64,000 bases of DNA from Hymenobacter sp. CRA2 (lineage in GTDB: Bacteria; Bacteroidota; Bacteroidia; Cytophagales; Hymenobacteraceae): assembly GCF_002007105.1 (NCBI RefSeq), contig NZ_MVBC01000004.1, positions 304,095 through 368,094 on the forward strand. Direction: 5' to 3'. Both the position numbers and the translations under genes were made by a program. Each line of letters opens with the position of its first letter. Position 1 is the first letter of the stretch. The notes beneath the pieces were generated by a model. That model was not told where the DNA came from. It made no database searches and was given only the letters and a program-made list of their open reading frames with translations. Positions 25,763-34,588 of this stretch are shown here, piece by piece.

Positions 25763-25940
25763 GCGTTTGCGGGCCAGCCGAATCAGGTAGAAATGCGACC
25801 CTGGCCTTGGTTAAAAGTTTGGTACAAAGGGTAAACAAGCGGTCAATCGGTGGGCGTGGCAACGCTTCCTGCTGCGCGGCGGTAGGAGTCAGAAAGGTGC
25901 GCCTTACCGGCCCCCGTAACTATTTCTATAACCAGGCCAC

Positions 25941-26909
25941 TTAGTGTTTCGCTTGGTATTCTTCTCTAATCCATTGGATGGCTCGCGGCACCACTTCCGC
26001 TGGCCGGAGAGGCTCGTCAGGGGCTAGGGAGTGACCATAGCGTACCTGGCGGCGGTCGGCGAATACAGCCGTTGTCAGTAAGATGAGAGACCCATCGGAC
26101 AAGTAAAAGCGGTTTCTGACGGTCGATACCCCGCAAGTGCCCGCCCCAAAGCTTCGGGTGTGCTTGCGGGCTTTGAAAGCCACCGCCACGGCCTCGCCCG
26201 AACTGGCCGTCAGGGTATCAGTCAGCACAGCCACTACCGGGTTGGGCGACTTCAGCGTGTAATAATTGGCCGCTTCTGCCTCTACGTCGCCGTCCGCCAA
26301 GGCCTTCCCTTTTTCGTATCGCCACGCGGTTTTGGTAGCATACGAGTCAAAGCAATAGCCGAGCGTATCTTCTCCCAAAATCGGTCCTACCCCCGCGAGC
26401 ATCGGCCACATATTCCCGCCCATATTCCCGCGCAAATCCACGATCCAGCCTTTTAGTGCAGGCTTGTCCCGCTTCCTGATATGGGCTTGCACGGTGGTTA
26501 TGTACTCGTTCAGCTTTTCCGGACTGCCGACAACCCAGGGGATTCGGATGTAGCCGATGTCCCCCGGAACCGGCTCGTCGGGGTATACCGGGGGCTGCTT
26601 GTCAGTGGGTTTTTGGGGCCTCTGCACCAGGCGGGCGGGCACAAACAGGCTGTGCTTTTCGCCCAGGGCCATAATGGCCGCTTCAACTGCGGGATAGGCC
26701 TGCTCAATGGTGTTGGCGCTACTGGCCTTAGCCAGCACCTGCTGCTTGAACGCTACCCAGTTGATGGCAGTCCGATTAATGGAATTGGCTTGCAGGATAC
26801 TGATTACCTCCTCCAGATATTTCCGCACCGCCGGTGAGGGAGGTTTGGGTTCTGCCCTACATGAGGCCGCGACGAAGAAGAACAGGCAGAAGTAGCGTAG
26901 CCGTTTCAT
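25941..26909 (-). CDS. S41 family peptidase, lipoprotein
   Basis: This 322-residue protease is of the tail-specific/CtpA group. The N-terminus is a lipoprotein signal (KRLRYFCLFFFVAASC, lipobox VAASC), so it is anchored in the envelope. The catalytic region shows GYIRIPW, WIVDLRGNMGGNMWPML and the nucleophile Ser237 in LTASSGEAVAVAFK. No PDZ domain is seen, unlike typical CtpA. S41 enzymes cleave C-terminal ends or small peptides in the periplasm. ATG at 26909; an upstream extension to 26972 is open but not signal-like. Confidence 0.85.
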   Translation of the reverse strand: MKRLRYFCLFFFVAASCRAEPKPPSPAVRKYLEEVISILQANSINRTAINWVAFKQQVLAKASSANTIEQAYPAVEAAIMALGEKHSLFVPARLVQRPQKPTDKQPPVYPDEPVPGDIGYIRIPWVVGSPEKLNEYITTVQAHIRKRDKPALKGWIVDLRGNMGGNMWPMLAGVGPILGEDTLGYCFDSYATKTAWRYEKGKALADGDVEAEAANYYTLKSPNPVVAVLTDTLTASSGEAVAVAFKARKHTRSFGAGTCGVSTVRNRFYLSDGSLILLTTAVFADRRQVRYGHSLAPDEPLRPAEVVPRAIQWIREEYQAKH

Positions 26910-27093
26910 ACGTCCAAGGTAAGACAAGCTTAGTATGCAGCTGGCTGTCCAGCCAGCCCACCACTCTGCCACCCGACCTCAGCGCCTAGTACTACCTGCT
27001 GCGCCTGCGGGCCAAAGCCCTCGAAACCGAAGCCGCCGCGCTGAAAGGGCTGCTGGCAGCCGCGACGAGCTGAGCCTTTGCGTATACTGCGCC

Positions 27094-27825
27094 ATGAAAG
27101 TCCCTGACCTGAATCCGGAACTGAAAGCGCAGCTGGAAAAGCTGCTGTTGCCCCAAAGCCAGCTCGTCGTGGCCCCAGCCGCCCGGCCTGCGGCCACGCA
27201 GCAGCTCTCGCACTTCGGCGGCGACCCGTACTTTGAGGTCGAAGAAGCCTGGCCCATAAATCCCAATACCGGCCAGCCGCTGGAGCTGATTTTTCAGCTG
27301 GTCGACGACGGCCGGCTGGGTTGGCCCTTTCCGGCCGCGGTGGTGCAGTTTTACCTCGATTACCACGGCGAGGAAGGCGTGTACGACGACAGCGACGAGG
27401 CGCAGTACCGGTTCAAGGTTTACCCGGCTATTCGTCCCGAGCAGCAGGTGCACGTGCCGCGCCCGGCGGCCTTGCCCGTTATCGAGTACTACGCCATTAC
27501 CGCGCAGCCGCGGCAGTCGTTGCCCGACGACGACGAACTGGACATGATCAGCGCCCGCACGTACGCCTTGTGTCAGCAGCTCGGGGGCGACAAGTGGCGC
27601 AGAGTCTACAACGCCGCCGTGGAGGCCGTGCTGGGCGCAGAGCCGGACCTGGGCTCCTGGGTCGGGGGCTACGCGCAGTGGCTGCAGGGAGCCTACCCCA
27701 CGGGTGAGTTTCTGCTGCAATTCGACAGCAATGAGGCCTTTATGTGGGGCGACTCCGGCCTGCTGTACTTCTGCTACGAGCCGGAGGACCCCACGCAGAT
27801 TTCCTTCCAGCTGCAAAGCTGCTGA
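27094..27825 (+). CDS. YwqG/DUF1963 family protein
   Basis: This 243-residue cytoplasmic protein of the DUF1963 (YwqG) group carries the typical early motif HFGGDPYFEVEEAWPINPNTGQPLELIFQLV. The central part has VQFYLDYHGEEGVYDD and the end has GDSGLLYFCYEP, both usual for the family. The function is unknown, although homologues are sometimes found near polymorphic-toxin immunity genes. A frame upstream to 26935 is open but not protein-like, so the ATG at 27094 is used. The divergent S41 gene starts 184 nt away. Confidence 0.82.
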   Translation: MKVPDLNPELKAQLEKLLLPQSQLVVAPAARPAATQQLSHFGGDPYFEVEEAWPINPNTGQPLELIFQLVDDGRLGWPFPAAVVQFYLDYHGEEGVYDDSDEAQYRFKVYPAIRPEQQVHVPRPAALPVIEYYAITAQPRQSLPDDDELDMISARTYALCQQLGGDKWRRVYNAAVEAVLGAEPDLGSWVGGYAQWLQGAYPTGEFLLQFDSNEAFMWGDSGLLYFCYEPEDPTQISFQLQSC

Positions 27826-28012
27826 GGCGCCGACGGCTGGGCTAAAGCGCGTCGCGCATCTGGCTATTCCGGCCGCTTGTGGTGTTTGACTTTCAAGGCA
27901 CCGCAAGCAGCCGGAACATTTTAGAGTTAGCGTGCTAATTTTAACACCCTGCATACCGTCGGCGGTTGGTGCCGCCCCATCGGATCATTTACATAGACTT
28001 CTTTATTCAATC

Positions 28013-28819
28013 ATGCATTTACCTATACGCCTGTTAGGGACGCTGCTGCTTGGCGCGCTGGCTGTTGGAGCTACGGCCCAGCAGCTTCCAGCCTCGGAAC
28101 TCCGCACGGAAACTGAATACTACGACGCCAAACGGCAGAAATTATCTTCGGCGGAAGGTGCCGCCGTGCGGGTAGAAACGCAGTTTGCGGATAGCCTGCA
28201 GGCCATAGAAACAACCTACAACGCAGCGGGCGCCAGGGTGGTCCGCACGCCTTTTGAGCACCACCGCAAGCGAATTCAGCACGGGGTAGCAGAGCGGTGG
28301 TACGACAACGGGCAACTGCACTGGCGCGATACCTGGGTGCACGGCAAGCGCGAAGGGGAGTTGCTGGTGTATTACCCGACGGGCCAGCTCAAGCGCCGCG
28401 AAAAGTTTGTGGGCAACAAATCCAAAGGCGGTACTTGCTACGCCGCCGATGGGCGGGAGGTGCCTTACTTTGCTTTCGAGCGGATGCCCGAGATGCCCGG
28501 CGGAATGAACGCGCTGATGCAGCATCTGGGCAAAAACATGCGCTACCCCGCCGCGGCGCTGCGGGAGCGGGTGCAGGGAAAAGTGTTCGTAAGCTTCGTC
28601 GTGGATTCGCTGGGGCGGGTAACCAACCCGGTGGTCAGGCAGGGGTTACACCCGGCGCTGGACGCGGAGGCTCTCCGCGTCGTCGCCAGCCTGCCGCAGT
28701 GGCAACCCGGATGGCAAGACGACATTGCGGTCGAGGTGGTATTCACCGTGCCCATTTCATTTACCATCGCCGGCCCAGCGCCGCGCCGCTCGAAACGAAC
28801 GAGCGAAGCCGATTTCTAA
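28013..28819 (+). CDS. YwqK-repeat / TonB C-terminal protein, paralogue 1
   Basis: This 268-residue exported protein has a signal peptide (HLPIRLLGTLLLGALAVGATAQQ) and a run of MORN_2/YwqK repeats (GVAERWYDNGQLHWRDTW, GELLVYYPTGQLKRREKF). A C-terminal TonB-like domain follows (MRYPAAALRERVQGKVFVSF, a central PALDAEALRVVASL, and VVFTVPISF). There is no inner-membrane helix beyond the signal peptide, so it is probably periplasmic rather than a true energy transducer. It is the first of five similar genes up to 35374. The ATG at 28013 is followed by a good signal peptide. Confidence 0.82.
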   Translation: MHLPIRLLGTLLLGALAVGATAQQLPASELRTETEYYDAKRQKLSSAEGAAVRVETQFADSLQAIETTYNAAGARVVRTPFEHHRKRIQHGVAERWYDNGQLHWRDTWVHGKREGELLVYYPTGQLKRREKFVGNKSKGGTCYAADGREVPYFAFERMPEMPGGMNALMQHLGKNMRYPAAALRERVQGKVFVSFVVDSLGRVTNPVVRQGLHPALDAEALRVVASLPQWQPGWQDDIAVEVVFTVPISFTIAGPAPRRSKRTSEADF

Positions 28820-28852
28820 TAAAGTCTCTTTTACTTTTTTCATTTCCAGCTT

Positions 28853-29818
28853 ATGCGCCTTTCTACCCTGGGCCTCGCGGCCGTGCTTTCCGTCACTGGC
28901 CTGACTGCGGCCGGGCAGACGTTCACCAACCCCGGTGAGTACAACAACTACATCGTGGCCGAGCAACGGGCCATGCTCAAGAAAAACCTGCGCTACATCA
29001 GCAAAGCGGCGCACTCCGACAACGAGAAGAAAATCGATTCGAAGCGCGTGGAGTTGATCAAACAGACGGAGCTGAGCCTGAACAAGCTGGCCAAAATGCC
29101 CGCGTACAAGGACGACAAGGGCTTCAAAGAGCAAACCACGGAGGCTTTTTACCAGCTGCTGAAGGTGTACTCCGAGGACTACAAAGCCGTGGACATGCTG
29201 GCCGGCACCCGCACGGCCACCGTGGAGAACATGGAGCAGTACTTCAAGCTGCAGGAAGTGGCCGAGCACAAGCTGCAGGCCATCAACGACTCCGTGGACG
29301 CCGCCCAGCAGCGCTTTGCCCGGCGCCACGGCCTGACCATCGGCGAGGACCCCGAGGGCCGGAAGCTGGCTCAGTACATGGCGCAGGTATCGGAGGTCAA
29401 TGCCTACCAGCACAAGGTGTACCTGGCCCAGTTCCGCACCGAAAAAGCCAACGCCCTGCTCTCCGACGCGCTGCGGGCCCAGGACGCAGCCAGCTTCGAG
29501 GCCGCCCGCGTGCAGCTGCAGACCGACGCCAAAGCGGCCCTGACCGACCTGGCCGCCGTGCCGGCCTTCCGCGGCAAGGACGCGCAGTACCGCGATGCGG
29601 CCAAAAACCTGGTTGCCTTTTACGCCGGGATGTGTGAAAAGCAGTTTGTGCAGATGCAGCAGCTGATGCTGCGCAAAGACCAGCTCACCAAGGCCGACGT
29701 GACGGCCATGAATACCTGCATCAATCAGCTGAACACCGGCGGGCAGAAATTCACCGAAGCCTACAACCGGGCTGGCAACGCCTTTATGGCCGCCTACATT
29801 CCGGTGATGAACGACTAG
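28853..29818 (+). CDS. Exported all-helical protein
   Basis: This 321-residue protein has a signal peptide (RLSTLGLAAVLSVTGLTAAGQ) followed by long amphipathic helices (YNNYIVAEQRAMLKKNL ... YIPVMND). Its overall look resembles LIC11966-type surface proteins of unknown role, but I am not certain. It starts 33 nt after paralogue 1 and ends before a strong terminator, so it is likely co-transcribed with the YwqK gene. ATG at 28853. Confidence 0.72.
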   Translation: MRLSTLGLAAVLSVTGLTAAGQTFTNPGEYNNYIVAEQRAMLKKNLRYISKAAHSDNEKKIDSKRVELIKQTELSLNKLAKMPAYKDDKGFKEQTTEAFYQLLKVYSEDYKAVDMLAGTRTATVENMEQYFKLQEVAEHKLQAINDSVDAAQQRFARRHGLTIGEDPEGRKLAQYMAQVSEVNAYQHKVYLAQFRTEKANALLSDALRAQDAASFEAARVQLQTDAKAALTDLAAVPAFRGKDAQYRDAAKNLVAFYAGMCEKQFVQMQQLMLRKDQLTKADVTAMNTCINQLNTGGQKFTEAYNRAGNAFMAAYIPVMND

Positions 29819-29846
29819 GCCCATCGGCCCCACCACTAGGGCTGTG

Positions 29847-29892
29847 CACCCGCCGCCTGGCTGCTGATAGCCGGGCGGCGGGTGTTATCTTT
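29847..29892 (+). terminator. Rho-independent terminator
   Basis: Perfect 11-bp arms CACCCGCCGCC / GGCGGCGGGTG (29847-29857 and 29874-29884) are followed by TTATCTTT. The TATCTTTA is also a 7-of-8 match to a -7 box for the next gene. Confidence 0.75.
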
Positions 29893-29908
29893 AGCCAAAT
29901 CTGCGGGT

Positions 29909-30727
29909 ATGAATCGACTTCTTCTCAGTGCTTTAATCTTGGTTTGGGCAACAGGCGCGGCGCAAGCCCAGCAAGCTGCCGCTCCGGCCAAAGGGGAGTC
30001 CGCGGGCTGCATTCACGATGCGATGGTGCGTTATTTCGACGCCGACCTGGTAGCCGTGCCGACCGCCGCCGAGGCTTACTACACCCAAATCATGCAGCCC
30101 GGCCCCGGCACGCGCCCGGCCGTCACCCAGCTTTACTTTCCCGACGGCACCCTGTACTCCGAAACCACCTACGCCAACGCCCAGCGCCGCGTGCTGCAGG
30201 GACCGGCGCGCACGTATTACCCCGGCGGGCAGCCGCGCCTGCAGTACACCAACGACGACGGGCAGATCAACGGCTACTTCCGCAGCTATTATCCCGAGGG
30301 CCAGCTGAAGCGCAACGATTTGTACGACCACGGCCGTTTGGTGAAGGGCCAGTATTTCGCGCCCGACGGCACCTTGGTGGAGCCCCACGTGCCGCTGCGC
30401 CAGAACCCCGCGTTTCCGGGCGGCGATGCGGCCCTGGTGGCCCACCTGAACCAGCACTTGGAGTACCCCCGCGAAGCCCAGCGGGAAGCCGCCGAGGGGC
30501 AGGTAATCGTCGGCTTCATCGTCACGGCCCGCGGCGACGTGGTCGATGTATACGTGCAGCACAGCGTCAGCCCGGCCCTGGATGCGGCCGCCGTAGCGGC
30601 CGTGCGCACGCTGCCGGCTTTCACCCCCGGCCGCATCGATGGCGAGCGGCAACCCATACCCATGCTGGTGCCCATCACGTTCAAAGCATCGGGCACGCTG
30701 AAGACCCTGCGGCGTTTTGGGCTGTAG
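29909..30727 (+). CDS. YwqK-repeat / TonB C-terminal protein, paralogue 2
   Basis: This 272-residue exported protein has a signal peptide MNRLLLSALILVWATGAAQAQ. Three YwqK/MORN_2-type repeats (TQLYFPDGTLYSETTY, GPARTYYPGGQPRLQY, GYFRSYYPEGQLKRNDLY) are followed by a TonB C-terminal-like domain (LEYPREAQREAAEGQVIVGF ... PALDAAAVAAVRTLPAF). Same architecture as paralogue 1 and the three genes at 32825, 33699 and 34589. The ATG at 29909 lies 17 nt after a terminator and a near-consensus -7 box. Confidence 0.82.
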   Translation: MNRLLLSALILVWATGAAQAQQAAAPAKGESAGCIHDAMVRYFDADLVAVPTAAEAYYTQIMQPGPGTRPAVTQLYFPDGTLYSETTYANAQRRVLQGPARTYYPGGQPRLQYTNDDGQINGYFRSYYPEGQLKRNDLYDHGRLVKGQYFAPDGTLVEPHVPLRQNPAFPGGDAALVAHLNQHLEYPREAQREAAEGQVIVGFIVTARGDVVDVYVQHSVSPALDAAAVAAVRTLPAFTPGRIDGERQPIPMLVPITFKASGTLKTLRRFGL

Positions 30728-30911
30728 GTGGTAAGCGGCTTCGGTACAGCGCTGGTATTTTCGGTTTCTTGGTTCAGCCTCCTGCCGCTCACGCGCTTAG
30801 TGCCGATGCAGTCTGCGAGTTGACCTAAAAGCCCGCCGGCGGGTTGGCGGGCCGGGGTCGGCCGTTGTAAGTTTGGGTGCCACAACCTGGAGTAGGCCGG
30901 CGCGGACCACC

Positions 30912-31637
30912 ATGATTGAAGTTGACCTGATCAAAAAGCACGGAAAAAAAGCCCTGGGCATGGAAGAAGAACACCCCCATCCGAAGGCCTCGTGGCGGGA
31001 GCGGATACCCGAAATTCTGCTCGAAATCGGCATCATCGTGTTTGCCATCTTGCTCTCCATTCAGCTGCACAGCTGGCACGAGCACTCCCTGGAGCGCAAA
31101 ACGGAGCGCAAATTCCTCACCGGCCTGCGCCAGGACCTGACCCAGGACCTGCAGGAGCTGCGCGGCGACTCGGCTTCCTACATCACGCAGATTCGGGCCT
31201 TTAATTATTTCCGCGGCCTGAATGCGCAAGCCACCGTCAACCCGGACAGCCTGAAAGCCTACGGCTGGACGCTGCGTAACTCCACCCAGTTGATTCCGAA
31301 CAACTCGCGCTTCGAGGGGCTCAAGTCCGCCGGGCGGCTGGATGTTATCGAAAACGACGAGCTGCTCAACAGCATTCTGGACTATTACCAGGAGCAGATT
31401 CCGCACCTGACCAACAACACCGCCATTTACACGGCCTACAAGCAGCAGAACATGGTCAGCTACCTCGACGCGCACCTCAGCGCCGATCAGCGCAACCTGC
31501 CCGCCGTGCTGGCCGCCGCGCCGATGCAGAACTACCTGAACCGCGGCGACGAAATGCGCGGCATCGTGCATATCTACCACGGAGTGATGGACCACAGCCG
31601 CCAGCTCATCCGCCAAATCGACGAGCACCTGAAGTAG
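30912..31637 (+). CDS. DUF6090 family membrane protein
   Basis: This 241-residue protein has one transmembrane segment near residues 33-55 (IPEILLEIGIIVFAILLSIQLHSW), a pattern characteristic of DUF6090. A short basic/acidic cytoplasmic N-terminus precedes it and a helical extracytoplasmic domain follows (ERKTERKFLTGLRQDLTQDLQ ...). The function is unknown; DUF6090 genes occur widely in Bacteroidota. The ATG at 30912 is preferred to an upstream in-frame start at 30873. Confidence 0.8.
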   Translation: MIEVDLIKKHGKKALGMEEEHPHPKASWRERIPEILLEIGIIVFAILLSIQLHSWHEHSLERKTERKFLTGLRQDLTQDLQELRGDSASYITQIRAFNYFRGLNAQATVNPDSLKAYGWTLRNSTQLIPNNSRFEGLKSAGRLDVIENDELLNSILDYYQEQIPHLTNNTAIYTAYKQQNMVSYLDAHLSADQRNLPAVLAAAPMQNYLNRGDEMRGIVHIYHGVMDHSRQLIRQIDEHLK

Positions 31638-31791
31638 GAGCGGCGCTGTCAGGATAAAGCCCGGCCAGCCGGATGCGGGCTACGCTCGGGGAGTTGGCGC
31701 CGGGTGGCTGGCCGTTTGTCGAAATTGCCGGGCGGCTGTCCGGCTAAAGCGCGTACTTTCCGGCCTCATTCTCAACCTCCTTTCCCGCCGC

Positions 31792-32715
31792 ATGACGACA
31801 CTGCTTCTCATTCCGCTGGCACTGCTGGTGCTGGCTTTCCTGCTCTCGTTTGTGGTGGTGCAGCAGGGCACCGTGGCCGTGGTTACGGCCTTCGGCAAGT
31901 ACCGCCGCGTGATGCGTCCGGGCCTGAACATCAAGCTGCCCTTTATTGAGTTCATCTACAAGCGCATCAGCATCCAGAACCGCTCCCTGGAGCTGCAGTT
32001 CCAGGCCATTACCATCGACCAGGCCAACGTGAACTTCAAGGCCATGCTGGTGTACGCGGTGCTCAACCAGGAAGAAGAGTCCATCAAGAACGTGGCCTTC
32101 AAGTTCGTGGACGAGGTCAGCCTGATGCAGGCCCTGATCCGGACGGTGGAAGGCAGTATCCGCGCTTTCGTGGCCACGCAGCGGCAGGCGGCGGTGCTCA
32201 GCCTGCGCGGCGAAATCGTGGCGCACGTCAAGGACCAGCTCGACCAGACGCTGGAAAGCTGGGGTTACCACCTCATCGACTTGCAGCTCAACGATATTGC
32301 CTTCGACGAGGAAATCATGCGCTCCATGGCCAAGGTGGTGGCTTCGAACAACCTGCGCGCCGCCGCCGAAAACGAAGGCCAGGCCCTGCTCATCACCAAA
32401 ACCAAGGCCGCCGAAGCAGAGGGCAATGCCATCAAGATTGCCGCCGAAGCCGAGAAAGTGGCCGCCCAGCTGCGCGGCCAGGGCGTGGCGCTGTTCCGCG
32501 AAGAAGTCACCAAGGGTATGGCCCACGCCGTGCAGGAACTGACGGAAAACAACCTGGACCCCTCACTGGTGTACTTCTCCATGTGGACCGAAGCCATCAA
32601 GCACTTCGCCGAGCAGGGCCAGGGCAACGTCATTTTCCTCGACGGCTCCAACGAGGGCATGCAGAAAAGCATTCAGCAGCTGATGGCCATGCAGCAGCTG
32701 CCGCCTCGCCAGTAA
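31792..32715 (+). CDS. SPFH/Band-7 (stomatin-like) protein
   Basis: This 307-residue membrane-anchored protein has an N-terminal hydrophobic helix (LLLIPLALLVLAFLLSFVVV) followed by the SPFH domain (TVAVVTAFGKYRRVMRPGLNIKLP ... SIQNRSLELQFQAITIDQ). A helical, Ala/Glu-rich segment follows (AENEGQALLITKTKAAEAEGN) and a tail QQLMAMQQLPPRQ. Such proteins oligomerise at the membrane and organise microdomains or associated proteases. No NfeD partner is adjacent. A strong terminator follows at 32757. Confidence 0.92.
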   Translation: MTTLLLIPLALLVLAFLLSFVVVQQGTVAVVTAFGKYRRVMRPGLNIKLPFIEFIYKRISIQNRSLELQFQAITIDQANVNFKAMLVYAVLNQEEESIKNVAFKFVDEVSLMQALIRTVEGSIRAFVATQRQAAVLSLRGEIVAHVKDQLDQTLESWGYHLIDLQLNDIAFDEEIMRSMAKVVASNNLRAAAENEGQALLITKTKAAEAEGNAIKIAAEAEKVAAQLRGQGVALFREEVTKGMAHAVQELTENNLDPSLVYFSMWTEAIKHFAEQGQGNVIFLDGSNEGMQKSIQQLMAMQQLPPRQ

Positions 32716-32756
32716 GCAGGGCCGCGCCGCCGGTGGCGCTGCACCCGCTTGTACCA

Positions 32757-32790
32757 GGGCCGCACTTCCCGCCAACGGAAGTGCGGCCCT
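32757..32790 (+). terminator. Hairpin terminator after the SPFH gene
   Basis: GGGCCGCACTTCC (32757-32769) pairs with GGAAGTGCGGCCC (32777-32789) around a 7-nt loop. The T run that follows is weak (TTGCGTTT). Confidence 0.65.
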
Positions 32791-32824
32791 TGCGTTTATA
32801 GGCCGAGTCTCCACCTGTGTGCCT

Positions 32825-33658
32825 ATGCGTCTTTCCTACTTGCTGAGTGTGTTGGGCGGCCTGTCGGCCGGGCCGCTGCTGGCCCAGCAGCCCCCCAACC
32901 TGCCCGTCGTGGCCATCCTGGACGAATTGCAGGCCAAGCCCGCCGCCTTGCGCTACTACGACCAGTGGTGGGCGCCGCTGCCCTCGGCCCAGGGCGCGGC
33001 CTGCTACGACGTTATCCAGCGCAAGGACAGCGCCGACGTCAGCTGGCACGTGCGGCGCTACGACCTGAGTACTGGCCGGCCGCTGCTGGATCTGGGTTTT
33101 AGTGGAGCCCTGCCCTGGGGCCAGCCCGAGGGGCCCAGCCGGCAATGGTACCCGAGCGGCCAGCTGCGCGAAACGATAACCTTCCGCAAAGGGGCCGCCG
33201 AGGGCCGGCAGCTGACGTTTTACCCCGACGGCAAGCCCCGCCGCACCGTGGACTACGCCCGGCAGAAAGCCGTGCGCGGCGAGTGTTTCGATGCGGCCGG
33301 GCTGCCCATCGACTGCCCGCCTTACCACACCTTTGCGCAGCTGCGCCGCCCCAATGACCGCAGCAGCGCCGACGTGCTGGCCCAGCTCACCCACGACTAC
33401 CCGCAATACCTGCCCGCCGGCTACAACCGCGCCGAGCGGGCCGTGGTGTACTTCGCGTTTTACGTCGATACGCTGGGTCGCGCCACTGCTCCGCGCATCC
33501 TGCGCGGCGACGACCCGGCCCTGAACGCGGCCGTGCTGGAGGCCATCCGCCACCTGCCCGCCTTCGAGCCGGCCCGCCAGGAAGGCCAGCTCACCCACGA
33601 CCCCATCGAAGGCTTCGTGCTCTATACCTCGGCCGTGGCCCGGCGCCGCAAGCCGTAG
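32825..33658 (+). CDS. YwqK-repeat / TonB C-terminal-like protein, paralogue 3
   Basis: This 277-residue exported protein has a signal peptide (RLSYLLSVLGGLSAGPLLAQQ). Two YwqK-type repeats (SRQWYPSGQLRETITF, GRQLTFYPDGKPRRTVDY) follow, with a divergent TonB-C-like end (RAVVYFAFYVDTLGRATAP ... ALNAAVLEAIRHLPAF). It shares with paralogue 4 a segment around LRYYDQWWAPLPSAQGAACYDV. The ATG at 32825 is chosen over a GTG at 32819. The gene lies 40 nt upstream of paralogue 4, and the two resemble each other most, suggesting a recent tandem duplication. Confidence 0.8.
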   Translation: MRLSYLLSVLGGLSAGPLLAQQPPNLPVVAILDELQAKPAALRYYDQWWAPLPSAQGAACYDVIQRKDSADVSWHVRRYDLSTGRPLLDLGFSGALPWGQPEGPSRQWYPSGQLRETITFRKGAAEGRQLTFYPDGKPRRTVDYARQKAVRGECFDAAGLPIDCPPYHTFAQLRRPNDRSSADVLAQLTHDYPQYLPAGYNRAERAVVYFAFYVDTLGRATAPRILRGDDPALNAAVLEAIRHLPAFEPARQEGQLTHDPIEGFVLYTSAVARRRKP

Positions 33659-33698
33659 GGGAGTGGCTGGAGTGCCGGCGGCCCCTTATCTTGGCCGC

Positions 33699-34565
33699 AT
33701 GGCTACACTTCGACTCATCGGCAGGCTGACGACACGCGCGAGTATCCTCACCGGGGCCCTGGGCCTGCTGACCGCTGCCGCCGCGCACGCGCAGGCCAAG
33801 GTCATTACCGCGCCCGATCAGCTGGAAGGCCAGCGCGTGGCCGTGCGCTACCTCGACCGTCACCTCGTGCCGCTGCCCTCGGCCCAGGGCGCCTATGCCT
33901 ACGACGTGCTGCGCCGCGCCGACAGCCTCGGCGTGCACTGGCGCGTGCGGCGCTTCACCGTGCAGGGCCACCAGCCGCTGCTCGACGCGGGCTTCAGCAG
34001 CGACCTGCCCTGGGTGACGCCCCACGCCCGCAGCCGCGAGTGGTACTCCGGCGGGCAGCTGAAGGAAGACGTGAGCTACCGCCTCGGCAAGCCCGACGGC
34101 CCCATGAAAACCTACTACCCCGACGGCAAGCTGCGCCGCGACCAGCAGAACAAGGCCGGCACGGTGGTGAAAAGCGAGTGTTTCGGCCCCGGTGGGCAGG
34201 CTCTGGACGAATGCCCCGCGTACCAGACGGCGGCCAGGCTGCCAGGCAAGGGCGCCGGGCAAGCTGCAGTTTTCCAGGCCATGCAGCGGCAGTTCGCGCA
34301 GTTTTTGCCCAAGGGCTACGTGCGCGCCACCGATGCCGTGGTGCACGTGGCGTTCCTGGTCGATAGCCTGGGCTACGTGCGCAACCCGCGCGTGCTGGCC
34401 TCCGACGACGCAGCCCTGAGCCCCGCCGCGCTGGAAACCGTGCGTAAGCTGCCCCGCCTGACGCCCGCCACCGAGGAAGGCCAGCCGGTGAACACCGTCA
34501 TGGAAGGCGACTTTTTCTATTATCCCACCCGTCGTTCGGCCTCCGCGGCCAACGCCGACGAGTAG
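33699..34565 (+). CDS. YwqK-repeat / TonB C-terminal-like protein, paralogue 4
   Basis: This 288-residue exported protein has a signal peptide ending AAAAHAQ. The segment VRYLDRHLVPLPSAQGAYAYDVL closely parallels paralogue 3. YwqK repeats (SREWYSGGQLKEDVSY, GPMKTYYPDGKLRRDQ) follow, and the end (AVVHVAFLVDSLGYVRNP ... ALETVRKLPRL) is a divergent TonB-C-like fold. It sits in the middle of the array, with short gaps on both sides. The ATG at 33699 is preceded by TTATCTTGG, a near-match to a -7 box. Confidence 0.8.
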   Translation: MATLRLIGRLTTRASILTGALGLLTAAAAHAQAKVITAPDQLEGQRVAVRYLDRHLVPLPSAQGAYAYDVLRRADSLGVHWRVRRFTVQGHQPLLDAGFSSDLPWVTPHARSREWYSGGQLKEDVSYRLGKPDGPMKTYYPDGKLRRDQQNKAGTVVKSECFGPGGQALDECPAYQTAARLPGKGAGQAAVFQAMQRQFAQFLPKGYVRATDAVVHVAFLVDSLGYVRNPRVLASDDAALSPAALETVRKLPRLTPATEEGQPVNTVMEGDFFYYPTRRSASAANADE

Positions 34566-34588
34566 GCCTCCGCAGCATTCTTTAAGCA

